Source of the DNA: Caldifarciminota bacterium
GTDB taxonomy: Bacteria; Hydrothermota; Tepidihabitantia; B3-TA06
DNA length: 5,462 nucleotides
NCBI GenBank assembly: GCA_014729665.1
Contig: WJJO01000203.1
Span: 1-5,462, forward strand
Direction: 5' to 3'
The notes under the pieces were generated by a model. It made no database searches. It had not been told where the DNA came from and saw nothing but the letters and a program-made list of their open reading frames with translations. A program made the translations under genes and the position numbers. Shown piece after piece: positions 1-5,262 of this stretch; positions within the stretch are counted from its first letter, which is position 1, and each line of letters begins with the position of its first letter.

Positions 1-1
1 C

Positions 2-487
2 CCCGAGATACTGATAGAAATCCCGCCCTACAGAGCGCCTTCGTGGAAGGCCCTGGGTACGAAGCTCTGGATGAGGATTACAGGCTTTCTTAAGGAAGCC
101 CTTCCCGTGGTTTTAGGAGCCGTACTGGTCGTCAATGTTCTCACCTATTTCAATGCGTTCGCCTACGTTGCACGCGCGACCGCGCCGGTTATAGAGTGGC
201 TGTGGGGAATGCCTCGTGAAGCCATAACGCCGCTTCTTGTGGGTATCGTCCGCAAGGATATGGCCCTGGGAATGATGGCTCCGCTGGATTTGACCACCAA
301 ACAGCTTGTAACGGGCAGTGTTGTGCTATCGATGTTTTTTCCCTGCCTGGCTACGCTCGTGATTTTGTTCCGGGAGTTGGGTTGGAAGGACGCTTTGGCA
401 TCTCTGGGTATCATGCTTGTATCGGTATTCATCGTCGGTGGCGCGGTAAATCATATCTGGAAATGGATAGAACGGATATCAAATTAA
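2..487 (+). CDS. feoB: Ferrous iron transport protein B (FeoB), C-terminal part, truncated by the window edge
   Basis: FeoB is the inner-membrane Fe(II) permease with an N-terminal G-protein domain and a C-terminal channel built from two Gate (nucleoside-recognition) domains. Only the last 161 residues are present; the reading frame is open back to base 2, so the ATG at 71 is internal and not the start. Seen in the sequence: the pre-Gate segment EIPPYRAPS, then hydrophobic segments beginning GFLKEALPVVLGAVLVV, the PLLVGIVRKDMALGMM stretch, the Gate core MFFPCLATLVILFRELGWKD with its conserved FPC cysteine, and a last membrane helix ending NHIWKWIE. These match the FeoB second Gate and C-terminus, and the end looks natural. 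The G domain, the first Gate and any feoA lie upstream, outside the window. No feoC-like gene follows. No convincing intrinsic terminator follows either; a 6-bp GGGAAA/TTTCCC hairpin at 499-516 has no U-tract. Confidence 0.93.
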   Translation, partial: PEILIEIPPYRAPSWKALGTKLWMRITGFLKEALPVVLGAVLVVNVLTYFNAFAYVARATAPVIEWLWGMPREAITPLLVGIVRKDMALGMMAPLDLTTKQLVTGSVVLSMFFPCLATLVILFRELGWKDALASLGIMLVSVFIVGGAVNHIWKWIERISN

Positions 488-682
488 GAAATGGTGATGG
501 GAAAGACTTTTTTCCCGACAGGTTGATTATTCTGTATTTCATCTGCTCATGACCGTAATTATCCTAAATTCTGAGGGAAGAAAATACCTAACAAAACTAC
601 GCGCTGAGGAGTATCTTGGATATAAATCTAGGGTACCGCGCTATGTATTTTTTTCTAAACAATTGAATTAACGCTATCTACC

Positions 683-711
683 TTGACAATTAGCGTTTCG
701 CATGTTATATT
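683..711 (+). promoter_or_regulatory. Sigma70-type promoter of the lipoprotein gene
   Basis: A perfect -35 TTGACA at 683-688 and a -10 TATATT at 706-711 are separated by 17 bp. Transcription would begin near 718, leaving a leader of only about 15 nt that starts just before the AGGAG ribosome binding site (722-726, 6 nt before the ATG at 733). The promoter is bracketed by an 8-bp inverted repeat, CTATCTAC (674-681) and GTAGATAG (716-723), which could be an operator. This shows that the lipoprotein gene can be transcribed independently of feoB. Confidence 0.75.
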
Positions 712-732
712 TATAGTAGATAGGAGAACGGT

Positions 733-1050
733 ATGAAACAGTACATGTGGGGTATTTTGGGTGTTGTCTTTTTGCTTTCAGGGTGTGGTTTGAATAAGAA
801 GATGTTTGCCGGTGACTCGACTGGGCAGTGGGAACGAGCTACCCTGATCCAGGATCAATTTGGTTCGCAGTTGAAGATAGTCAGACAGAACAACGAGGTC
901 TGGTTAATTGAGGCCAAAACGTACTGCTTTTGGACAAAAAGGTACGTTAACGCGGAGATTTGGTTTCTGTGGGGGCCTGTTGAATGCAAGGTAAAAAATG
1001 ATGCGGGTGAGGTTTGCGAATTCTGGACAAAAGGTAAGGAAGAACCTTAA
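733..1050 (+). CDS. Small tryptophan-rich lipoprotein of unknown function
   Basis: This 105-residue protein is not a family I recognise. It opens with a lysine and a hydrophobic stretch (residues 5-15) ending in a lipobox L15-S16-G17-C18, the recognition site for Lgt/LspA lipidation, so the mature protein should be a lipid-anchored envelope protein of 88 residues beginning Cys-Gly-Leu. Residue 20 of the precursor is Leu, not Asp, so there is no simple E. coli-style inner-membrane retention signal. The mature part is rich in tryptophan (W33, W57, W67, W77, W80, W98) and has three further cysteines (C65, C85, C95), two of them in similar contexts (YCFWTK at 64 and CEFWTK at 95), hinting at an internal duplication or paired beta hairpins. 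The start is supported by AGGAG 6 nt upstream and by the promoter at 683-711. It appears monocistronic, since the next gene has its own promoter. Confidence 0.8.
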   Translation: MKQYMWGILGVVFLLSGCGLNKKMFAGDSTGQWERATLIQDQFGSQLKIVRQNNEVWLIEAKTYCFWTKRYVNAEIWFLWGPVECKVKNDAGEVCEFWTKGKEEP

Positions 1051-1055
1051 GGTTC
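1042..1055 (+). repeat. Perfect 14-bp palindrome overlapping the lipoprotein stop codon
   Basis: GAACCTTAAGGTTC is a perfect palindrome that includes the stop codon of the lipoprotein gene. As RNA it can form a 5-bp stem with a TTAA loop. The downstream bases (AGAGAATGTGTTGTTT) are only mildly U-rich and begin several bases after the stem, so it would be a weak intrinsic terminator at best. An alternative pairing of AAGGT (1031-1035) with ACCTT (1044-1048) competes with it. It could equally be a mRNA 3'-end structure or chance. Confidence 0.35.
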
Positions 1056-1082
1056 AGAGAATGTGTTGTTTAGGAAAAAGAG

Positions 1083-1111
1083 TTGACAGATAGTACGAAT
1101 TCATTTATACT
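1083..1111 (+). promoter_or_regulatory. Near-consensus sigma70-type promoter of the ACT-PATAN operon
   Basis: TTGACA at 1083-1088 and TATACT at 1106-1111 are separated by the optimal 17 bp. The expected transcription start is near 1118, right at the edge of the Shine-Dalgarno GGAGG (1119-1123), which lies 5 nt before the ATG at 1129. The leader would therefore be only about 11 nt, leaving almost no room for leader-based regulation such as a riboswitch. This is the strongest-looking promoter in the window and suggests substantial expression of the ACT gene. Confidence 0.8.
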
Positions 1112-1128
1112 TATGACTGGAGGATTAT

Positions 1129-1599
1129 ATGGGATCTGCGGTAGAGCTGGTTGAAATAAAAACCAACATGGCAATGGTGGTCGCTAAATCGGTACCCGAT
1201 AGGCCGGGTATTGCCGCCGAACTTTTTTCCCACCTTGGTTCCGGCGGATTTAACATATTGATGATTGCTGAAAGCAAGTTAACCGAAAACAGGGCTGATA
1301 TTTCCTTTGCCCTTGAAGACAAGTATGTTACAAAGGCAGTTGAGCATTTGAAGGGTCTTGCCTCTCTGGATAATCCAGAGTTCATTGTTAAACACGAGAT
1401 GGGTATGCTAACCGTTTACGGTAAAAAACTGTCCCGTGAGATGGGTATTGCGGGCAAGGTTTTTTCATTATTAGCCCAGGAGGCAATCAACATCGAAATG
1501 ATAAGTACATCATTTTCTTCAATAAGCGTATTGATCGAAGAACCGTATCTTAAACCTGCCAGGAACCTGATCAGCAAGGAGTTTGAACTGGATGTTTGA
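1129..1599 (+). CDS. Stand-alone double-ACT-domain protein related to the aspartokinase regulatory region
   Basis: ACT domains bind small ligands, usually amino acids, and dimerise. This 156-residue protein consists almost only of two of them. ACT1 (about residues 15-82) carries the hallmark VPDRPGIAAELFSHLG with the loop glycine at position 27. ACT2 (about 90-155) carries the GIAGKVFSLLAQEAINIEMIST helix/strand and ends FELDV. The layout and wording match the C-terminal regulatory part of aspartokinases, but no kinase domain exists upstream: the preceding 78 bp are intergenic and hold a promoter. It is therefore not an internally started aspartokinase beta subunit. In ACT2 the family's usual ISTSEIKIS-type stretch reads ISTSFSSIS, losing the acidic residue, so ligand choice may differ. 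The start is supported by GGAGG 5 nt upstream. The PATAN gene follows after 34 bp, making an operon likely. Probable role: a cytoplasmic amino-acid sensor or allosteric partner; the partner is unknown. Confidence 0.85.
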   Translation: MGSAVELVEIKTNMAMVVAKSVPDRPGIAAELFSHLGSGGFNILMIAESKLTENRADISFALEDKYVTKAVEHLKGLASLDNPEFIVKHEMGMLTVYGKKLSREMGIAGKVFSLLAQEAINIEMISTSFSSISVLIEEPYLKPARNLISKEFELDV

Positions 1600-1633
1600 C
1601 GAAAGGTTAACATAGATTCATGGAGCGTGTTTA

Positions 1634-2605
1634 ATGCTTGAAGGTAAGATAGAACGACAAGGATTTCTGGATATAATACAGTTATTGGCGATGAGTCAGA
1701 AAACCGGACGATTGGAGATTTCAGGTGATATAGACGGTTCGCTGTTCTTTAAGCAAGGTGAGCTCTTGGATTGTCATACCGGTAAGTTAGTTGGGGATGA
1801 GGCATTTATCGAGTTGTTTATTTTAGTTTCCGGGAGCTTCAAATTCTTCGATGAAGGGGTTACATTAAACAAGCGAATCACCAAATCCCTGACAGACCTT
1901 TTAAGCGAGGCTTCTCAGCGGGCTACCGAGTGGGATAAGGTCCATTCAGAAGTGCCTTGCGAGGACGCTGCACTTGTTTTAATCCCGGTAGATCCTGAAG
2001 CGGAAAATAGCTATCAGGTCGGGGCGATGGATTGGGCTATAGTATCTCAGGTTAACGGCCGCAGGTCTTTCCCGGATATTGCACGGCTTTTGGGTCAATC
2101 AAAAACCAAGGTCGGGATTACTATCGCGAACCTGAAGAAGAAAGGACTTATTGCTACCGAAGATGAGGAGTCCGCCCAGCTTAGGAGTGTGTTTCGCAAG
2201 ACGGCAGAACTTTTGCGACACCTTATCTATTCCAGGGTTAAGCAAAAACGAAACAGGGAAAGAATCTATACAGAATTCAACAAATGGAATTTCTCTAAGG
2301 GATGGGATATCAGGATACTGGGTGACGGCGAAGTTGTTGAGAACGAAACACCTTACGATTTGCCCCTTAAGGAGAAGAGTGACGCGTACAAACAGAGCCT
2401 GGAACAGATGTATGAAGCGGCCCGTTCCGGGCTTAATCAAACAGAATTACAAGATCACCTTTCGGACCTTTTTGAAAGATTAAGTAAAGAGGAACGTAAG
2501 CTTGTAAAAAAACACAGCTTGAGCAAACTCCTTTCTTCTTCAAGGAAGGTTGATGAGGCCGGAGAAATATGGGATTCGGGAAGCGAGGGGATTCTGCCCA
2601 GATAG
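1634..2605 (+). CDS. PATAN (DUF4388) domain protein with a winged-helix-like middle and charged C-terminal region
   Basis: This 323-residue protein starts with a PATAN/DUF4388 domain (about 1-95), recognised by the opening LEGKIERQGFLDIIQLL, then KTGRLEISG, the GSLFFKQGELLDC turn, and GDEAFIELFILVSGSFKFFDEG. The domain occurs in PatA-like response regulators and in proteins connected to Roadblock/MglA GTPase signalling. Residues about 130-178 (MDWAIVSQVNGRRSFPDIARLLGQS, then LKKKGLIA) look like the winged-helix module that often follows PATAN. The rest (about 180-323) is highly charged and predicted largely helical, possibly coiled coil (ESAQLRSVFRKTAELLRHL; LFERLSKEERKLVKKH), with no family I recognise. 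There is no receiver, kinase or membrane segment, so it should be cytoplasmic. The start is supported by TGGAG 8 nt upstream. It lies 34 bp after the ACT gene, probably in one transcript, which ends at the terminator 2634-2667. Likely role: adaptor or DNA-binding output of a signalling pathway. Confidence 0.82.
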   Translation: MLEGKIERQGFLDIIQLLAMSQKTGRLEISGDIDGSLFFKQGELLDCHTGKLVGDEAFIELFILVSGSFKFFDEGVTLNKRITKSLTDLLSEASQRATEWDKVHSEVPCEDAALVLIPVDPEAENSYQVGAMDWAIVSQVNGRRSFPDIARLLGQSKTKVGITIANLKKKGLIATEDEESAQLRSVFRKTAELLRHLIYSRVKQKRNRERIYTEFNKWNFSKGWDIRILGDGEVVENETPYDLPLKEKSDAYKQSLEQMYEAARSGLNQTELQDHLSDLFERLSKEERKLVKKHSLSKLLSSSRKVDEAGEIWDSGSEGILPR

Positions 2606-2633
2606 GGTGCGAATTTTGTATAGTATAACTCAC

Positions 2634-2667
2634 AAGGCTTGATATAAAAAATCAAGTACCCTTTTTT
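2634..2667 (+). terminator. Intrinsic terminator of the ACT-PATAN operon
   Basis: CTTGAT (2638-2643) pairs with ATCAAG (2651-2656) around a 7-nt A-rich loop. The stem can be extended below a TAC bulge by AAGG (2634-2637) pairing with CCTT (2660-2663), and the run of six T follows at 2662-2667. It lies 29 bp after the stop of the PATAN gene. Read on the minus strand the hairpin has no following U-tract, so it does not serve the convergent Roadblock gene, for which I see no clear terminator in 2606-2742. Confidence 0.7.
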
Positions 2668-2742
2668 CTCTATGGGTTCAAGGATTATATGACTACAGGC
2701 TAGGACGGTTCCCCTGATTTATCAACTGAATATTGGGAAGGA

Positions 2743-3117
2743 TTAAACCTTGGGCAAGGCATCCTTGAGTTTGTTGATGTACACCTTGCTTACGTATCTT
2801 ACCGCTCCCAGGTTGGCTCCACGGGGCACGCCTATTGCAAGAAAAACACTTCCTTCTTCGTCTAAGGGTTTGGTTAGAAAATGGGCTTCAACCATCGAGA
2901 TTAGATTGTCAACGAGTTTGCCTTTCTGCATCTCCTTGACGATTCTTGCGATATTGCGCATTACCTCGGTCAGAACCGCGCTGGTAAATTCTACATTCTC
3001 ACCGCCTACCCTGGTTTTATATGCCAGCATCAAGCCGTCTTCACCGACGACACTGACCGAAAATGATTCTCTCAACCATTCCGCAATCTCTTCAACGTAC
3101 TTCTGAAGCGTTTGCAT
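2743..3117 (-). CDS. Roadblock/LC7 domain protein (MglB-like)
   Basis: This 124-residue protein has the length and pattern of a single Roadblock/LC7 domain. It begins with an N-terminal helix (about 4-18), then the strand pair SVSVVGEDGLMLAYK (20-34) with the typical D-G turn. A long central helix follows (about 44-65), then a strand DNLISMVEAHFLTKPL and the final strand/helix FLAIGVPRGANLGAVRYVSKVY (92-113), in which family members show a small-residue G-x-L-R-like patch. Bacterial members such as MglB dimerise and act on Ras-like GTPases (MglA), often controlling polarity or motility. No GTPase gene is in this window, so the partner is unidentified. The start is well supported: AGGAGG on the minus strand (complement of 3124-3129) lies 6 nt upstream and a promoter sits at 3144-3172. 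The gene converges on the PATAN gene, a family with the same signalling connection, and is divergent from the esterase gene. Confidence 0.85.
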   Translation of the reverse strand: MQTLQKYVEEIAEWLRESFSVSVVGEDGLMLAYKTRVGGENVEFTSAVLTEVMRNIARIVKEMQKGKLVDNLISMVEAHFLTKPLDEEGSVFLAIGVPRGANLGAVRYVSKVYINKLKDALPKV

Positions 3118-3143
3118 CTACTTCCTCCTAGGGTACTTTTCCT

Positions 3144-3172
3144 ATCATAACAAAGGATTTGCTATATGTCAA
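3144..3172 (-). promoter_or_regulatory. Sigma70-type promoter of the Roadblock gene
   Basis: On the minus strand TTGACA (complement of 3167-3172) is followed after 17 bp by TATGAT (complement of 3144-3149). Transcription should begin near 3137, giving a leader of about 20 nt with AGGAGG inside it. The -35 box overlaps one copy of a TCAAG motif that recurs four times across the divergent region. Confidence 0.75.
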
Positions 3173-3212
3173 GGATTATCAAGGGAAAAACCACCTTAGA
3201 TTTACCAGGTAC

Positions 3213-3241
3213 TTGACATCTTGATATGCGGTAAGTAGGAT
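3213..3241 (+). promoter_or_regulatory. Sigma70-type promoter of the esterase-regulator operon
   Basis: TTGACA at 3213-3218 is followed after 17 bp by TAGGAT at 3236-3241, a four-of-six match to the -10 consensus. The start of transcription would be near 3248, about 27 nt before the esterase ATG. The -35 is perfect and the -10 is weak, a pattern often seen where an activator helps. The AraC-GyrI regulator encoded downstream is a natural candidate, but this is inference. CTTGA motifs at 3212-3216 and 3220-3224 overlap and follow the -35 box. Confidence 0.6.
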
Positions 3242-3274
3242 TCTTCTGATTAAAATAAAGAAAGGGACGAGTTG

Positions 3275-4237
3275 ATGAGAAAAAGAGTTTTACCGGCGTT
3301 ACTCGCGTGTTTGGTATGTTTTCTCGGGGTAATTAAAGACCTCCAGGCAAAGGATCGAAGATATAAGTTCGAGTTCGACGACGTGAGACGAACCTACCGT
3401 GTACATATTCCGCCTGCATACTCCGATTCAACTCCAGCTCCATTAGTTCTAAGCCTGCACGGTTTCGCCGCCTCGGCGCGTATTCACAGATATATGACGA
3501 AGATGAACCGCAAGTCCAACGAGGAAGGCTTCATCTGTGTCTATCCGAACGGAACAGGATGGCCCCGGGCATGGAACGCGGGTAACAAACTCGGAAAGCG
3601 CAAGCAGGCAGACGATTTGGGATTCCTCAATTCACTAATCGACACCATGGTCTCTCGATACTCAATAGATACCAATATGATTTATGCGACGGGATTTTCC
3701 AACGGGGGCATGATGTCACACCGGCTGGCCTGTCAGCTTTCGTCCCGCATCGCAGCCATTGCGCCCGTTGCAGGGGGGCTTGTCTACGGGGAGTGCGAAC
3801 CCGAGCGTCCCGTACCCGTCATACATATCCATGCGCGCAACGATCCGGTTGTTAAATACGAAGGAGATACCATCGCAGGTGTGCACTTTTACTCTATCCA
3901 GGAGAATCTCGAGAATTGGGCTGAACTGAACTGGTGCGAGGAAGGACCTGATACCGTCTTTAACGAGAATTCGAGGGCATGGCGGCAGCGCTGGCGGGAT
4001 GCAGAGTCCGATATGGAGGTCATGCTCTGGACGACAAGGAGAGGGGGGCACACCTGGCCGCGGGGACGCGGCTTCCCCATTCCATCCCTTGCCTTTCCAT
4101 CCAGGGCGGTGGATGCAAACGAGGTGATGTGGGAATTCTTTGTTGACCACCCCATGAAAACGAAGGATCGTTTTCACGGGGACCCCGACGAAAATCGCGA
4201 TGAGCAAGATTTGAGAAGCATACAGTCTCCGGAATAA
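3275..4237 (+). CDS. Secreted PHB-depolymerase/LpqC-family serine esterase
   Basis: This 320-residue alpha/beta-hydrolase belongs to the LpqC/Esterase_phd group, which includes polyhydroxybutyrate depolymerase-like, feruloyl and acetylxylan esterases. The N-terminus has a positive MRKR, a hydrophobic core (5-20) and a signal-peptidase-like site after LQA (residue 25), so export is likely. Catalytic landmarks: oxyanion-side LHGFAAS (61-67), nucleophile S142 in GFSNGG, acid D190 in HARND, and H259 in GGHTWP; WNAG (100-103) and DDLGFL (113-118) are further family signatures. The length fits the family; the last 30 or so residues form a charged tail of no known role. The ATG at 3275 is preferred over the in-frame TTG at 3272 because AAAGGGA (3261-3267) then lies 7 nt upstream. 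The true substrate cannot be told from sequence; a soluble ester of plant or polymer origin is the family expectation. The AraC-GyrI gene follows after 11 bp. Confidence 0.88.
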   Translation: MRKRVLPALLACLVCFLGVIKDLQAKDRRYKFEFDDVRRTYRVHIPPAYSDSTPAPLVLSLHGFAASARIHRYMTKMNRKSNEEGFICVYPNGTGWPRAWNAGNKLGKRKQADDLGFLNSLIDTMVSRYSIDTNMIYATGFSNGGMMSHRLACQLSSRIAAIAPVAGGLVYGECEPERPVPVIHIHARNDPVVKYEGDTIAGVHFYSIQENLENWAELNWCEEGPDTVFNENSRAWRQRWRDAESDMEVMLWTTRRGGHTWPRGRGFPIPSLAFPSRAVDANEVMWEFFVDHPMKTKDRFHGDPDENRDEQDLRSIQSPE

Positions 4238-4243
4238 TATAAT
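4238..4243 (+). promoter_or_regulatory. Possible -10 box giving a leaderless transcript of the AraC-GyrI gene
   Basis: A perfect TATAAT lies immediately after the esterase stop codon. Counting 6-7 bases downstream places the start of transcription at about 4249-4250, the A of the regulator's ATG. A TTGAGA at 4211-4216 is 21 bp away, too far for an ordinary -35, so the promoter would need help or be weak. The absence of any Shine-Dalgarno before 4249 fits leaderless initiation, but translation coupled to the esterase 11 bp upstream explains it equally well. Confidence 0.3.
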
Positions 4244-4248
4244 CATCG

Positions 4249-5214
4249 ATGTTTGATCCCAAGAAAAAGACCCTCAGTATATACCGCGCAAGGCTTAACC
4301 GGGCGCTTCACTACATAGATAAGCACATCGGCGAGGAACTTTTACTCGAGGTTATCTCGAGGGCCGCCGGGTTTTCTCCCTATCACTTTCACCGGATATT
4401 CCGTTCCATGGTCGGTGAGACTATCAACGAATACGTACGCAGATTAAGACTGGAGAAGTCAGCCGTCATCCTTATCAATAATCCTTTCCGTTCCGTCACC
4501 GAGATAGCCCTCGACTGCGGTTTCTCATCTTCCTCAAACTTCGCGCGCGTGTTCAAGGAACATTTCGGTATGTCGGCTTCGGAATGGAGGGAAGGAGGTT
4601 ACTATAAACATCGAGTTAGCAAGATCAGACAAGGGGAAAGCAAGATTTGTAAGACAACCGGCAAGAATAGAGAAGAATCTGATTCCGATGCAGGTTATAA
4701 TCGTGACGTAAACCCTTTAACCGAAAAGGAGCATCGGATGAGAGTAGATGTAAAAAGCCTTCCCGAGACGCGCATCGCCTATGTGCGGCATATGAAGGGA
4801 TACTGGGATCCTGGTCTCGCAGATGCATGGAAAAAGGTCTCCACCTGGGCAGGAGTACGTAACCTTATTGGACCAAAGACGCAATACATAGGCATCTCCC
4901 ACGACAGTCCCGATGTAACCCCTGCCGATAAGTGCAGGTACGACGCCTGTGTTTCCGTCCCTGCCGGAACCAAGGGTTCGGGCGAGGTCAATATAACCAC
5001 GCTGCCTTCAGGTAAATACGCGATTTACCATTTCGAGGGTCAGCCCCAGGAAATCAAAGACGCCTATGCCTACATGTACGGCAAGTGGATGCCCGAATCG
5101 GGTTATCAGCCCGCGGACTCGCCATGCTACGAGATATACCTGAACGATCCCGAGAAGGATCCAGAGGGCAAGTTCGTGTTCGATATGTGCGTTCCTGTTG
5201 TACCTGTTCGATAG
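4249..5214 (+). CDS. AraC-family transcriptional regulator with a C-terminal GyrI-like ligand-binding domain
   Basis: This 321-residue protein has the Rob-type order: DNA binding first, sensor second. Residues about 10-115 are the AraC double helix-turn-helix: first HTH LLEVISRAAGFSPYHFHRIF (32-51), second SVTEIALDCGFSSSSNFARVF (82-102), and the closing FGMSASEWR (106-114). Residues 116-163 form a polar, Lys/Glu-rich linker without structure I recognise. From M164 to the end is a GyrI-like (AraC effector-binding, SHS2) domain: RVDVKSLPETRIAYVRHMKGY, GISHDSP, YDACVSVP, LPSGKYAIYHFEGQPQEI, and CYEIYLNDPEKDPEGKFVFDMCVPV with the conserved glutamate of the ligand pocket. Such proteins sense small, often cationic or hydrophobic molecules and activate efflux or metabolic genes. 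Placed 11 bp after the esterase, it probably regulates that operon. No Shine-Dalgarno precedes the ATG, and no alternative start lies close. Confidence 0.9.
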   Translation: MFDPKKKTLSIYRARLNRALHYIDKHIGEELLLEVISRAAGFSPYHFHRIFRSMVGETINEYVRRLRLEKSAVILINNPFRSVTEIALDCGFSSSSNFARVFKEHFGMSASEWREGGYYKHRVSKIRQGESKICKTTGKNREESDSDAGYNRDVNPLTEKEHRMRVDVKSLPETRIAYVRHMKGYWDPGLADAWKKVSTWAGVRNLIGPKTQYIGISHDSPDVTPADKCRYDACVSVPAGTKGSGEVNITTLPSGKYAIYHFEGQPQEIKDAYAYMYGKWMPESGYQPADSPCYEIYLNDPEKDPEGKFVFDMCVPVVPVR

Positions 5215-5262
5215 AAGAACAAATATACCGCAGGAAAACGAGTTTAAAAAGCAAATAAAAAA

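Noticed and set aside
71..73. ATG at 71 as the start of a small membrane protein
   Set aside because: The frame is open upstream to base 2 and the upstream codons (EIPPYRAPSWKALG) continue the FeoB sequence, so it is internal.
499..516. GGGAAA/TTTCCC hairpin after feoB as its terminator
   Set aside because: Only a 6-bp stem, half of it A-T pairs, and no U-tract follows.
1129..1599. ACT gene as the internally translated beta subunit of an aspartokinase
   Set aside because: No kinase-domain coding sequence precedes it; the upstream stretch is a promoter-bearing spacer after an unrelated lipoprotein gene.
2709..2739. TTCCC/GGGAA inverted repeat downstream of the Roadblock gene as a minus-strand terminator
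   Set aside because: Five base pairs around a loop of more than 20 nt and no U-tract in either direction.
2678..3179. 11-bp direct repeat TCAAGGATTAT at 2678-2688 and 3169-3179 on both sides of the Roadblock gene, as possible insertion duplication
   Set aside because: A few exact 11-mer repeats are expected by chance in 5.4 kb, and no terminal inverted repeats or transposase accompany it.
3272..3274. TTG codon directly before the esterase ATG as the true start
   Set aside because: The ATG at 3275 is a better codon and sits 7 nt after the AAAGGGA Shine-Dalgarno, while TTG would be only 4 nt from it.
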